Below, piece after piece: positions 1 to 8,573 of a stretch of 59,798 nucleotides of DNA. Each line of letters begins with the position of its first letter. The first letter of the stretch is position 1. The translations under genes were made by a program, and so were the position numbers. Under the pieces are notes generated by a model, which had not been told where the DNA came from, ran no database searches, and worked only from the letters and a program-made list of their open reading frames with translations. The stretch spans positions 1-59,798 of the forward strand of contig CAZLMG010000024.1 in the NCBI GenBank assembly GCA_964560765.1, in the 5' to 3' direction. The DNA comes from CAZLMG01 sp964560765. Lineage in GTDB: Bacteria; Bdellovibrionota_B; Oligoflexia; Oligoflexales; CAZLMG01.

Positions 1-50
1 GAACACTGGTTGCAGTGGCTGCTTAGCTGACCAGTAAACAGGGACAGGCC

Positions 51-1169
51 CTAGCTAACCGCAATGGTGGTGCCAGCTGGGGCGATGACGGCGAAATGGG
101 TTGTGGCTGTGATGGTCACCGCGTGCGGAAAACATCGTCGTGGCAGAATGGCCGACTCACCAGCTCGTAATGTCACCGGTATGCATTCAGCGACAGCAGT
201 GGGACGGAGTTCAATTCTACCGGCTAGGTTAACAATGGACGCTGAGTCGCCGTCGGCGCGAAGTGTCAGGACGGATTGCGGAGATGCCTGTATGACCGTC
301 GTTTGATAATACGGATTAGAGGGATACTGTTGCACGATCGAGCCGCTGTGTGTCGATTTAATCTGTGGATGGCGACGGAGTGACTGTACAAACGCGTCAC
401 CAACCTGCTTTTCGCCATCGATCAACTCGAGCGCAGCATCTAAGTGCAGATCGCGCGGCTTGCCGTGCAGCTCATCGATGACGCCGTGAGCGTTGTAACG
501 TCGATTCCAGTCCCAAAGTCTGAAAGTCTTTCCCGACTTCTCTGGTAACTGCCGCTGCGGTTCGAGCAGTAACACGCCTCTGCCAATGGCGTGTGGAACT
601 CCCGGCTCAATCTCAAAATAGTCGCCAGTCCTCACGGGTACAAAATGAAGAACGTGACTTAGGTCAGCACCATCCAAGATAAGTTGCCGGAGGCGCGCAT
701 TGGCAATCGGCTCACGAAAGCCAAGGTAGATGCCAGCGCCAGGTTCGGCATCGATCACATACCAGCTCTCGGGCTTGCCACACTCGCTGGATTTCAAATT
801 TGGGTCGCTGTCCTTTGGATGGACCTGCAAGGATAACGGCTGATCGGCCTCCAGAAGTTTAACCAGCAATTCGCCGATGTGACCGCGACGCTCGCGATTG
901 GGGTTTGCAGTGAACTCACCCACATGCTCTCGAAAAAGGTCGGTCAACGTGCGTTTTGGATTCAAGCGCAAGCGCGAGGGAAATTCTTGATCACAGGAGA
1001 TCTCCCAGGACTCGCCGATACGTCCGTCAATTTGAATTGGCCCGAGAATGTGACGTTTCAGTCGCGCGGCGATCTGCCGCCCAGCCCATGGCGTTCGCGC
1101 CAAGGGAGCAAAGTTGTCGTTTGAAAGCGGAATCGCAAAACGAAAATCGATGGATTCATTTGTTGTCAT
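51..1169 (-). CDS. manA: Mannose-6-phosphate isomerase, type I
   Basis: This 372-residue protein interconverts fructose-6-phosphate and mannose-6-phosphate in the cytosol, feeding GDP-mannose and surface-polysaccharide synthesis. The type I cupin signatures are visible: SLQVHPKD near residue 115 (Gln and His zinc ligands), KPESWYVID about 20 residues later (Glu ligand) and GVPHAIG (His ligand). The length suits short bacterial type I enzymes, which lack the long helical insert of fungal ones. It is the last gene of a three-gene minus-strand operon, 9 bp after the HIT gene and downstream of a gmhA-like sugar isomerase, so the operon looks devoted to sugar phosphates for the envelope. The ATG start is at 1169. 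Family assignment is firm; the physiological substrate is inferred. Confidence 0.9.
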   Translation of the reverse strand: MTTNESIDFRFAIPLSNDNFAPLARTPWAGRQIAARLKRHILGPIQIDGRIGESWEISCDQEFPSRLRLNPKRTLTDLFREHVGEFTANPNRERRGHIGELLVKLLEADQPLSLQVHPKDSDPNLKSSECGKPESWYVIDAEPGAGIYLGFREPIANARLRQLILDGADLSHVLHFVPVRTGDYFEIEPGVPHAIGRGVLLLEPQRQLPEKSGKTFRLWDWNRRYNAHGVIDELHGKPRDLHLDAALELIDGEKQVGDAFVQSLRRHPQIKSTHSGSIVQQYPSNPYYQTTVIQASPQSVLTLRADGDSASIVNLAGRIELRPTAVAECIPVTLRAGESAILPRRCFPHAVTITATTHFAVIAPAGTTIAVS

Positions 1170-1178
1170 CAGATGAGT

Positions 1179-1526
1179 TCATCCTGGCGGCCAGTGCAAT
1201 TGTCGGCCGCCTAAAATATGCACGTGTAAGTAGTCAACAGATTGCTGTCCGTGCCGACCGCAATTGACAACGATGCGATAGCCACCTTCGGCCAATCCCA
1301 ACTTTTTGGCAACCATGGCTGCCTTTTGAAAAAGTGCTCCGACATCTTGCGTTGATTGCGATGCTAACTCAGTGAAAGTTGCAGCGCGCTTCTTGGGAAT
1401 GACCAGAACGTGCACGGGTGCCTGCGGGTTGATGTCGTGAAAGGCCAAGACATCATCATCTTCATAGGCGGAATTGCACGGGATCTCTCGACGCAAAATT
1501 CGATCAAATAAAGTGTCGGCGGTCAC
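1179..1526 (-). CDS. HIT (histidine triad) family protein, HINT-like
   Basis: A 115-residue HINT-type nucleotide hydrolase, probably acting on adenosine phosphoramidates or aminoacyl-AMP in the cytosol. It opens with the usual FDRILRREIPC segment and ends with LGGRQLHWPPG, as HINT proteins do. The triad region reads DYLHVHILGG. The middle and last histidines are present, but the first triad position, aligned with His110 of human HINT1, is a tyrosine. The start is GTG at 1526, only 2 bp after the gmhA-like stop, with a GAGG motif inside the end of that gene, so translation is probably coupled. Family firm, substrate unknown. Confidence 0.88.
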   Translation of the reverse strand: MTADTLFDRILRREIPCNSAYEDDDVLAFHDINPQAPVHVLVIPKKRAATFTELASQSTQDVGALFQKAAMVAKKLGLAEGGYRIVVNCGRHGQQSVDYLHVHILGGRQLHWPPG

Positions 1527-1528
1527 GA

Positions 1529-2119
1529 TTAACCTCGGTAGTTTTCGGGAAACAGTTGGCGTTCGACCAACTCAATCAAAATATGAATCACCTTGATGTG
1601 TAGCTCTTGCACGCGATCAGAAAACTGCCCGCCAGGAGTGCAAATATCTATATCTGCCGAATTGCCGATCATGGAGGCAGGCCGTCCCGTCAAAGTGATG
1701 ACGCGCATGTTGGCATCGTGGGCTGCTTGCACGGCGGCGGCGATATTCTTGCTAGTGCCGCTCGTGCTTATGGCAAGCAAAATATCTCCAGGTCGACCAT
1801 GGGCCATCACGGCGCGGGCAAAGACGGAGTCATAGCCAAAATCGTTGGCAGCGCAAGTCAGGTGCGCAGGGTCGCTGAGGGCAATGGCCGACAATGGGGG
1901 GCGATCTTTGCGGAAGCGGCCCGATAGCTCCTCGGCAAAGTGCATGGCATCACACATGGAGCCGCCATTGCCGCAACTAAAAACGCGGCCCTTGCCTTGG
2001 AAGCAGCTGACGAGCATTTCACCCGCAACGGCGATATGCTTGAGTGCATTCTCATTGGCTTGCAGTTGCTGAAGACTGATGGCGGCTTCGCGCAGAGCTG
2101 CGGCTACGAAAGAATTCAT
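1529..2119 (-). CDS. gmhA: Phosphoheptose isomerase (GmhA-like SIS-domain protein)
   Basis: A 196-residue SIS-domain protein that should isomerise sedoheptulose-7-phosphate to D-glycero-D-manno-heptose-7-phosphate, the first step towards LPS heptose. The motifs are CGNGGSMCDAMHFAEELSGRF near residues 55-75 and the phosphate-binding STSGTSKN. The reading frame is open further upstream, but the ATG at 2119 is preferred because a perfect AGGAGG (complement of 2123-2128) lies just ahead of it. First gene of the gmhA-HIT-manA operon. The heptosyltransferase-like gene at 19.3-20.3 kb fits use of heptose in this organism. DiaA-like proteins share the fold, but the conserved NGGSxCDAxHFAEELxG segment favours GmhA. 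Confidence 0.87.
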   Translation of the reverse strand: MNSFVAAALREAAISLQQLQANENALKHIAVAGEMLVSCFQGKGRVFSCGNGGSMCDAMHFAEELSGRFRKDRPPLSAIALSDPAHLTCAANDFGYDSVFARAVMAHGRPGDILLAISTSGTSKNIAAAVQAAHDANMRVITLTGRPASMIGNSADIDICTPGGQFSDRVQELHIKVIHILIELVERQLFPENYRG

Positions 2120-2281
2120 ACAACCTCCTGGAACTGCAGAGAATAAGCGAAGCGGCTGCGGAAGGAAAGGACTTCTCGGTATGCCGGGTAGCCGGTTCAC
2201 AAAGAAAGGCTGGATGGAACCGTGGAAAATCGTTAGAAATATATGCTAATGCGCAGACAAGAAGAAGGTCGCGAGGAGTGT

Positions 2282-2536
2282 ATGGGCTACAAAAAGTTCT
2301 TGGTTGATAATGCGGTTTGTTCGCGTCGATTCCACATTTCATTCGACCCCGAGGGCCCGAAGAAGTCTCACGTCGAGTTGAAATGTCCCTATTGTGATGT
2401 CACGGTGTTTGCCGCAGATCAGCATCCCGCAGTCACTTTGGCCCGCCAGGAAAACTTGGTAAAGACTGCCGAGCTTGGCGAAAACATCATCCGCGAGTGT
2501 CACTTTGAGGACTCCTTTAGCAAGAAATCCCGTTGA
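2282..2536 (+). CDS. Small CxxC protein of unknown function
   Basis: An 84-residue protein that I do not recognise. It has one early cysteine (NAVCSRRF) and a KCPYCDVTVF segment that looks like half of a zinc ribbon, followed by a helical, mildly acidic C-terminus. The start at 2282 is chosen over the in-frame 2243 because GAGGAG at 2273-2278 sits just before it. It overlaps or abuts the amidotransferase gene downstream, so the two are probably co-transcribed. No signal peptide is visible. A zinc-binding adaptor or regulator is possible but not shown. Confidence 0.7.
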   Translation: MGYKKFLVDNAVCSRRFHISFDPEGPKKSHVELKCPYCDVTVFAADQHPAVTLARQENLVKTAELGENIIRECHFEDSFSKKSR

Positions 2537-3203
2537 GCATCCGCTCCTAATTGTTATTGACCCTGCTGTCCGTGTGGCCGAGCTGGATTGCTTCAATCGG
2601 ATTTCTCTTCGATCGCCAGTACCGGCAACCTATCACCTACCCGGTCTCTTTGGTATCGAGTCGCTCGCGGCTATGGATTTGAACAAGGCCGCAGGCATCA
2701 TCGTCTTGGGAAGCGGAGCTAGCGTCAACGATGACCTGATCTGGCAGACTGAATTGCGGGGCTGGCTACGTGCGGCCATGGCGGTGGGCATACCCATGTT
2801 GGGACTTTGTTACGGGCATCAGCTCATGGCAAATATGGCAGGTTCCACCGTAGGCTTTGCGCAAGCGAGTGGCGAAAAATACAAGGGGCTGAGGTCAGTA
2901 CGCCTAGAGCGTTCGCGGCTTTGGGGTGACGAACGTTCACTACCACTGGTCGTGAGTCATTGCGAGATGGTTCAGCGCTGTCCTGCGGATTGGCGCGTCA
3001 TTGGGTCGAGTTCGCAGGTTCCCATCGAAGCACTTGAGCATCAGTCTTTACCATTTTGGTCTTTCCAGTCGCATCCTGAGGCGACGCCACAGTTTATTCA
3101 GCACCAGGGGCTTCCCAGTCCCGTAAGCGCGGATGTGCTGCAGGGCGGATGGGCATTGGTTGACGCATTTCTGGGCGTTGTCGCTGACCAAGTAAGCCAA
3201 TAA
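2475..3203 (+). CDS. Class I glutamine amidotransferase (GMP synthase-like)
   Basis: Up to 242 residues. A stand-alone class I glutamine amidotransferase domain that would hydrolyse glutamine and pass ammonia to an acceptor. The nucleophile elbow GLCYGHQLMA and the catalytic FQSHPEATP segment are both present, so the triad looks intact. The domain resembles GMP-synthase-type amidotransferases, but there is no ATP-pyrophosphatase domain. The start is uncertain: ATG 2475 gives a 62-bp overlap with the upstream gene and has no clear ribosome-binding site; TTG 2505 is an alternative, and the conserved part begins near LLIVIDPAV. Downstream is the flagellin promoter, a separate unit. Substrate unknown. 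Confidence 0.8.
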   Translation: MAKTSSASVTLRTPLARNPVEHPLLIVIDPAVRVAELDCFNRISLRSPVPATYHLPGLFGIESLAAMDLNKAAGIIVLGSGASVNDDLIWQTELRGWLRAAMAVGIPMLGLCYGHQLMANMAGSTVGFAQASGEKYKGLRSVRLERSRLWGDERSLPLVVSHCEMVQRCPADWRVIGSSSQVPIEALEHQSLPFWSFQSHPEATPQFIQHQGLPSPVSADVLQGGWALVDAFLGVVADQVSQ

Positions 3204-3290
3204 TCGCCCCCCCTTTTACCGCGATGCAACCTCTGCTAAAAAATAAACTCAATAAAGTCAGCGTGTTGCAACATGGAAGTATTTGCCCAC

Positions 3291-3317
3291 TAAACTTTGC
3301 CGGGTGCGAGACGAAGA
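3291..3317 (+). promoter_or_regulatory. Putative sigma28 (FliA)-type promoter of the flagellin gene
   Basis: TAAACTTT at 3291-3298, then exactly 11 bp, then GACGAAGA at 3310-3317. The enterobacterial FliA consensus is TAAAGTTT-N11-GCCGATAA, so the first box matches 7 of 8 and the second is partial (G..CGA..A). Its position about 50 bp upstream of the flagellin start suits late flagellar regulation. Inferred by eye, not tested. Confidence 0.5.
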
Positions 3318-3368
3318 ATGCCTTAGGAATTACACGACGTAGTTCACACATGACAGGAGGTCTTGATT

Positions 3369-4289
3369 ATGGGTTTGCGTATCCGCACCAATGTAGCGTC
3401 TCTTAACTCTCAGCGACGCCTCTCACTCTCAACTGATTCGCTGCAGGACTCGATGGCAAAACTGTCATCCGGCAAGCGCATCAACAAAGCCGCAGATGAC
3501 GCTGCCGGCTTGTCCATCTCGGAAAACCTTCGTGCCGACGTCCGCTCCTTGGGTCAAGCCAAGCGAAACGCCAACGATGGTATTTCCCTCGTTCAGACTG
3601 CTGAAGGTGGTTTGGAAGAAACAACGAGCATGCTCATCCGCTTGCGGGAACTGGCGACACAGGCTGCCAGTGATACCGTCGGCGCCACCGAGCGCGGCTT
3701 CCTGAACAAAGAATACGTAGCGTTGAAAGATGAAATCGATCGTATCGCAAATTCTACCGAGTTTAATGGTACGCGATTGTTAATCGGCCAAGCCGATGTG
3801 GGCAGTGAACTTGCGAACGCTGATAACACCTACCCACTGGAAATCCAAGTTGGCGCTAACTATTTCGGCGATGCCGATGCCATCGACAATCGCAACCCGG
3901 TCAACATCGTAAAGCTCGATTTGAACAATATGAATGCGTTTACCGAAGGTGAAGGCTCATTGGATATCGGTCGTGCTAACGAAGGTACACAAGTTGATAC
4001 CAAGCGTGGGGCGCAAGAAAGCTTGGCCAAGTTGGACGTTGCGATCACCAAAGTGAACGACTACCGTGCAACTCTTGGTGCGGCGCAAAACCGCTTGGGT
4101 GCCACCGTTAAGAATTTGGCTATCCAAATTGAGAACTTGGACGCATCTCGCAGCCGCATCGCAGATGTCGACTTTGCAGAAGAGACAGCGACGATGACTC
4201 AGCAGCGTATTTTGCAGCAAGCAGGTGTCTCGGTACTCGCACAGGCAAATCAATTGCCGAATGCAGCTATGACTTTGCTACAGGGCTAA
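3369..4289 (+). CDS. fliC: Flagellin
   Basis: A 306-residue flagellin, the exported filament subunit. The N-terminal D0/D1 region (GLRIRTNVASLNSQR, then KLSSGKRINKAADDAAGLSIS) and the C-terminal region (SRIADVDFAEETATMTQQ, ending MTLLQG) are both canonical. The central variable region is short, so the filament should have little surface decoration. ATG at 3369 is chosen because AGGAGG (3355-3360) lies 8 bp upstream; an in-frame TTG at 3363 would disrupt that. A sigma28-like promoter precedes it and a strong hairpin follows, so it appears to be transcribed alone. No other flagellar gene is in the window. Confidence 0.96.
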   Translation: MGLRIRTNVASLNSQRRLSLSTDSLQDSMAKLSSGKRINKAADDAAGLSISENLRADVRSLGQAKRNANDGISLVQTAEGGLEETTSMLIRLRELATQAASDTVGATERGFLNKEYVALKDEIDRIANSTEFNGTRLLIGQADVGSELANADNTYPLEIQVGANYFGDADAIDNRNPVNIVKLDLNNMNAFTEGEGSLDIGRANEGTQVDTKRGAQESLAKLDVAITKVNDYRATLGAAQNRLGATVKNLAIQIENLDASRSRIADVDFAEETATMTQQRILQQAGVSVLAQANQLPNAAMTLLQG

Positions 4290-4330
4290 TCTAAATAGCT
4301 TTGTCCAAGACTCTGTCATGCATCATTGAA

Positions 4331-4353
4331 CCCAGGGGAGCTTCTCCCCTGGG
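4331..4353 (+). terminator. Strong hairpin after flagellin
   Basis: A perfect 10-bp GC-rich stem (CCCAGGGGAG / CTCCCCTGGG) with a 3-base loop lies 42 bp after the flagellin stop. The following bases are only partly T-rich, so it is an imperfect intrinsic terminator and may equally protect the 3' end of an abundant mRNA. Confidence 0.7.
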
Positions 4354-4475
4354 TGTTGATGCGTTTCTTGCGTCCTTTACTCGTGGTTGAGTGGCCGAAC
4401 GTTGACCAAATGAACGGCATGCACTAGAAAATACTTACCGTTGATTAGAAGTCGAGCCCTCACTGAGGAATTCAC

Positions 4476-5399
4476 ATGTCCACTGCAAACCGATGTGTCG
4501 AAGTTATCGGTGTCCCTACGGATTTAGGTGCCAATATGCGTGGTGCCATCATGGGGCCCTCTGCCGTTCGGATGTGTCACCTCAAGGAGAAAATCGAAAT
4601 CCTCGGCATATCTGTCGTGGATCATGGTGATTTGGCTATTCCGGTGCGTGAGTCCATGCTGCCTGGAGCGGCACAGGAGAAATACCTTTCTGCGATTACC
4701 GCTCTGTGCCGGCAGTTAGAAATCAAGACTAGGGCTGCACTGGAGAACGGGCGCGTGCCTCTTGCTCTGGGCGGAGATCACAGCCTAGCTATAGGCACCA
4801 TTGCCGGAGCAGCGGGCTATTTCGCAGAGAAACATCATGAATCGCTGGGTCTGCTTTGGGTGGATGCACACGGCGACTTGAACACTCCGCAAACGACTCC
4901 TTCTGGCAACATTCACGGAATGCCATTGGCTGTAGTTTTGGGCCAAGGACACGACAGCTTGCTTGGCATTGGCAAGAAGGGCCCAAAAGTAAAGCCCGAG
5001 AACACCGTTTTGGTTGGAATTCGCACTATCGACGGATTGGAGCGACAGCAACTTCGTTCGTCAGGTGTGCGTTTTTATACGATGCGCGAAATTGATGAGC
5101 GAGGAATGTTTACAGTGATGAAAGAGGCCCTGGAGATCGTTACCCGCAATACAGGTGGTGTGCATTTGTCATTCGATATTGATGCTATGGATCCGTTACA
5201 CGCACCAGGTGTCAGCACGCCTGAACTGGGGGGGCTGAGCTTGCGAGAGGCACATCTGGCTCTGGAAATGCTGGCTGATACCAAAAAATTGTGCTCGATG
5301 GATTTTGTTGAGCTGAACCCCTTCAATGATGTTTCTCACAAGACATCCATTCTTTGTGTGGATCTTGTCTTATCTGCGTTGGGTAAATCCATTGTTTAA
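4476..5399 (+). CDS. rocF: Arginase
   Basis: A 307-residue ureohydrolase that splits arginine into ornithine and urea in the cytosol. The manganese-binding motifs are complete: GGDHSLAIGT, DAHGDLNTP and SFDIDAMDP. GNIHGMPLA between them is typical of true arginases rather than agmatinases. No urease gene is nearby. Ornithine could be carried to glutamate through glutamate semialdehyde and the PruA homologue at 38.3-40.0 kb. Its stop codon overlaps the proposed TTG start of tgt, so the two are probably translated from one message. Confidence 0.93.
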   Translation: MSTANRCVEVIGVPTDLGANMRGAIMGPSAVRMCHLKEKIEILGISVVDHGDLAIPVRESMLPGAAQEKYLSAITALCRQLEIKTRAALENGRVPLALGGDHSLAIGTIAGAAGYFAEKHHESLGLLWVDAHGDLNTPQTTPSGNIHGMPLAVVLGQGHDSLLGIGKKGPKVKPENTVLVGIRTIDGLERQQLRSSGVRFYTMREIDERGMFTVMKEALEIVTRNTGGVHLSFDIDAMDPLHAPGVSTPELGGLSLREAHLALEMLADTKKLCSMDFVELNPFNDVSHKTSILCVDLVLSALGKSIV

Positions 5400-6486
5400 A
5401 ATTGTTGCTGAAGATGGTGCGGCTAGAGCTGGAGAGATGGCGCTTGCTCATGGCAAAGTCGAGACTCCTATTTTTATGCCGGTCGGGACGGTGGGATCTG
5501 TCAAAACGCTGGTGCCGGAAGACTTGCGGCAGATTGGCGCCCAGATCATTTTGGGAAATACCTATCACCTATATTTGAGGCCCGGGCTAGAGGTCATCAG
5601 GTCGTTCGGCGGACTACACAAGTTCATCAGCTGGGATCGGCCAATCCTCACCGATAGCGGTGGCTTTCAGGTCTTTAGTTTAGCAAAACTGAATAAGTTG
5701 AACGAGACGGGAGCGTTTTTCCAGAGTCATCTCGATGGATCGCGATTTGAGTTGACGCCAGAATTGGCGGTCGAGATTCAAGAGACTCTAGGTAGTGATA
5801 TTCACATGGTCCTGGATGAATGCACTCCCTATCCAGCGACCCATGAGATCGCATCGCATTCCATGGAGCGCTCCATGCGTTGGGCGGCCCGCTGTCGATC
5901 TGCTAAGTCGCGCGACGAACTCTGCCAGTTTGGAATTGTCCAGGGTGGGGTTTATCCAGACTTGCGCAAGAAGAGTTGCGAGGCTCTCCAGGCCATCGGA
6001 TTTGAAGGATACGCCATTGGTGGGTTGTCCGTCGGCGAGCCAAAGGAGGATATGCGCAGCATGACGGCCGCTTGTTGTCTCGAACTGCCAAAGGAGCGCC
6101 CCCGCTATTTGATGGGAGTTGGCACGCCGCTGGATATTGTTGAATCCGTTGCACTCGGCATCGATATGTTTGATTGCGTGATGCCGACACGTAATGGTCG
6201 CAACGGTATGGCTTTTACCTCTTACGGCCGGGTCAATCTCAAGAATCAAAAGTATAGGCTTGAGGACCGGCCTTTGGACCCGGCGTGTACCTGTTACACG
6301 TGCCAGACTTTTTCCCTGGGTTATCTTCGGCATCTATATACTGCAGGTGAAATGACTGCCATGCGCCTGATCAGCCTTCATAACCTCGCATATTACCTAA
6401 ACCTTGCATCGGAACTTCGTGAGGCCATCAAAGGCCAGAAGTTGAACGATCTGGTAGCTCATCATCGGGCTCTGTGGGATCGATAG
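5392..6486 (+). CDS. tgt: Queuine tRNA-ribosyltransferase
   Basis: A 364-residue tRNA-guanine transglycosylase that swaps guanine 34 for preQ1 in tRNAs with GUN anticodons. It has LTDSGGFQVFSL with the catalytic Asp, DMFDCVMPTRNGRNG with the second essential Asp, and the zinc site CTCYTC followed by LISLHN. The frame is open back to 5326, but alignment with the usual N-terminus (MFKI..EDGAARAG) puts the start at TTG 5392, overlapping the arginase stop by 8 bp; no strong ribosome-binding site is seen, which fits coupling. No other queuosine gene is in the window. Confidence 0.94.
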   Translation: MFKIVAEDGAARAGEMALAHGKVETPIFMPVGTVGSVKTLVPEDLRQIGAQIILGNTYHLYLRPGLEVIRSFGGLHKFISWDRPILTDSGGFQVFSLAKLNKLNETGAFFQSHLDGSRFELTPELAVEIQETLGSDIHMVLDECTPYPATHEIASHSMERSMRWAARCRSAKSRDELCQFGIVQGGVYPDLRKKSCEALQAIGFEGYAIGGLSVGEPKEDMRSMTAACCLELPKERPRYLMGVGTPLDIVESVALGIDMFDCVMPTRNGRNGMAFTSYGRVNLKNQKYRLEDRPLDPACTCYTCQTFSLGYLRHLYTAGEMTAMRLISLHNLAYYLNLASELREAIKGQKLNDLVAHHRALWDR

Positions 6487-6538
6487 TCACTTCTAAGCGT
6501 GCTAGAATATCTACATCGCTAATGAATTCGGGAGATTC

Positions 6539-7630
6539 ATGGTTTCTTCCCCAAAATCTTGGGGCCCCGTGTTTCTTTGGGGCTGCCTGGCTTTCGCACT
6601 CGCATCCGCCCGACCAAGTTATGGCATCGGTGCTGGAGAATGTGCCATCCTTGGTCTTGATGCGTTGGCAACCGAGTATAGTGATATTGTCCGGGATGCG
6701 GATATCCAGTTTCGGGGCAGGGAAGCCATGTACGCAGAGTTCATGGCGCCAGATTCTCTGGCTGGCCGGTATCCTGATTTTGCGCGCGTTTTAGCTCGAC
6801 TGGAATTTGGGATGTTGGTGTCGCGTCACTTTGCGGACAACGGTCGGCTGTCAGCGGCTCAAGTCGTTGAATCCATGATCGAGCGCCGAAACCGCTTGGC
6901 TGCATTTGCTGATGGGGCCGGCGAGCTATTTAAATCTGAAGAAGCTGAGATTGCGGAGATCTTGCGAAGTGCGGCGCGCAAATTGCGAGTTTCAAACGAG
7001 GATGCTCAGCAGTTTCTGCAATCAGCTCGCGAGAAGTCCGATCGGGAGCAGGCGTTTGCAGACGCGGACAGTTCTATTGGTGGGCTAGTTTTTGGCTATC
7101 TAGGCGAGCTGCAGGTCGCCATGCGGGTTTCGGGGCTTGTATCGTTTGGACGGCGTGTACGCTCCGGGCTGCCTGCCATTTTAGGGAACCTTAAAGGCAA
7201 GAATCCCAATAGCAAGACGGAAGAGTTGCAGGATATGGCGGAAGAAGTCGTGCGAATGCGTGTTGCCTCGCACCTACAGAAGCAGAACGCAGAGCTCATG
7301 GGTGAAGACCTTGAGCGAAAAATCGAATCATTGGTCAGCAAAGAGATAGATGTGATCTTTCGCGGGCGGTCGGGTAAAGAAGCCTGGGGTGAGGTCAAGA
7401 ACTTGCGAAGAATTGTCGGTGAGCGGGGAGCCCAGGAGAGCGACCGAGTTTCCAGTCGCAATCTCGAGTCGATCATTGAGCAGGCCCAAGCCACAAAGAC
7501 TCTGATTGAGGCGCTCGCTACGGAGACCGGTCCCATCGAACAGCATCTCTTTGTCATGAATGGTATTACGCGCGGTGCAGCGCGACGGATCCAGAATATG
7601 GGCATTGTCGTGCACGGAGTCGTCGACTGA
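6539..7630 (+). CDS. Secreted protein with a PD-(D/E)XK nuclease-like motif
   Basis: 363 residues with a clear signal peptide (hydrophobic core at residues 10-25, probable cleavage near ASARPSYG). The middle is helical and charged. Near the C-terminus, EIDVIF (Asp271) is followed 14 residues later by GEVK (Glu285, Lys287), then a helix with QAQATK and a strand HLFVMNG. That order (beta-D, beta-ExK, helix with Q) is what restriction-endonuclease-fold nucleases show. I infer an exported nuclease or nuclease-fold protein; the exact family is not recognised. GGAG at 6531 is rather close to the ATG (4 bp). It precedes a lipoprotein gene by 34 bp, probably the same operon. Confidence 0.68.
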   Translation: MVSSPKSWGPVFLWGCLAFALASARPSYGIGAGECAILGLDALATEYSDIVRDADIQFRGREAMYAEFMAPDSLAGRYPDFARVLARLEFGMLVSRHFADNGRLSAAQVVESMIERRNRLAAFADGAGELFKSEEAEIAEILRSAARKLRVSNEDAQQFLQSAREKSDREQAFADADSSIGGLVFGYLGELQVAMRVSGLVSFGRRVRSGLPAILGNLKGKNPNSKTEELQDMAEEVVRMRVASHLQKQNAELMGEDLERKIESLVSKEIDVIFRGRSGKEAWGEVKNLRRIVGERGAQESDRVSSRNLESIIEQAQATKTLIEALATETGPIEQHLFVMNGITRGAARRIQNMGIVVHGVVD

Positions 7631-7664
7631 TCAAGGATTAACTCGGCAAGGGGGATGTAGACGT

Positions 7665-8573
7665 ATGCAGTTGGTGTTCAAGACTTTGCTGATGTCGCTA
7701 GTTCTTGCGGGTTGCCCATTTGCCAAACGCCAAGAAAAGGCTCCTTCGGGGCGGCCACAGCAGATTACAGCCAGGACTTTGCCGGGTGATCATTTCTTTG
7801 TTGAAGCGGAAGTCTTGGATGTGGCAGTTCGCATCTACATCCATAATCCCCCTGCTGACGTGCTCTTTGCTTGTGAGTTGGATGGCACGGTGCAGACTGT
7901 GTGTGGGGACCGAGTGGAGTGGCCAAAGCCAGATGCAGGTGACCACACGGTGCGCATTACCGCACGTCGAGGTGACGAAGTTGTTGCGGTCGATGAAACA
8001 ATCTTTACGATCGGTGATGTGGTTGATGTAACGACTATTCAACCGGCGCTAGAGAATCCGTTGGCATTAATCGTGGACAGTGCTGACTATCGCAACGGTG
8101 CTGCTGTGGATATGTCGCGTGAATTGCGCTTGCGCGTGAAGTTTGCCAAGGACCCAGGCTGCAGCGCTACATTCAAGTGCAACTATGATTCGCTGTCGAA
8201 TACGTTCTGGCATGAGTGTAGCACTGATAACGTCATACCGATCGGGCATATGGCGCGCGGCCTGCAGTACTTTTCTATACAAGCAAACTGTGGAGACCAG
8301 GTTGGTCCGAAGTTAGACCTGTATTGGTATGGAGTACCGGAAAACTATCAGCCGATGGCTTTGGACTATTACGCAGCCAACGACAAGCAGCGCTATATTT
8401 TCACTCTCATTAAAGCCAATGATTGCCCTGACGAGTTACTGCGATTTATGTGTGCCGCTGATGAATTTCAAGCATTCGCTGAATGTTCAAACGTTCAAGT
8501 TGGAATCAAACCTGGCTTCCGAATTAAGGTCATGTGTCAGCAGGACTCGGGACCAATACTCACATTGCCGTGA
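7665..8573 (+). CDS. Predicted lipoprotein with an Ig-like domain pattern
   Basis: 302 residues. The start at 7665 is chosen because AAGGGGG lies just upstream and the protein then begins with a signal peptide ending in the lipobox LAGC. After the lipid-anchored cysteine comes a segment of the form FACELDG..C....GDHTVRITARRGDE, a pattern common in bacterial extracellular Ig-like or fibronectin-like modules. Several further cysteine pairs suggest disulfides, hence a periplasmic or surface location. Function unknown. The 3' end overlaps the convergent gene by 14 bp. Confidence 0.75.
   Translation: MQLVFKTLLMSLVLAGCPFAKRQEKAPSGRPQQITARTLPGDHFFVEAEVLDVAVRIYIHNPPADVLFACELDGTVQTVCGDRVEWPKPDAGDHTVRITARRGDEVVAVDETIFTIGDVVDVTTIQPALENPLALIVDSADYRNGAAVDMSRELRLRVKFAKDPGCSATFKCNYDSLSNTFWHECSTDNVIPIGHMARGLQYFSIQANCGDQVGPKLDLYWYGVPENYQPMALDYYAANDKQRYIFTLIKANDCPDELLRFMCAADEFQAFAECSNVQVGIKPGFRIKVMCQQDSGPILTLP

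Noticed and set aside
5788..6333. 181-codon minus-strand frame opposite tgt
   Set aside because: It lies entirely over the well-supported tgt coding sequence and its translation resembles no protein; a shadow frame.
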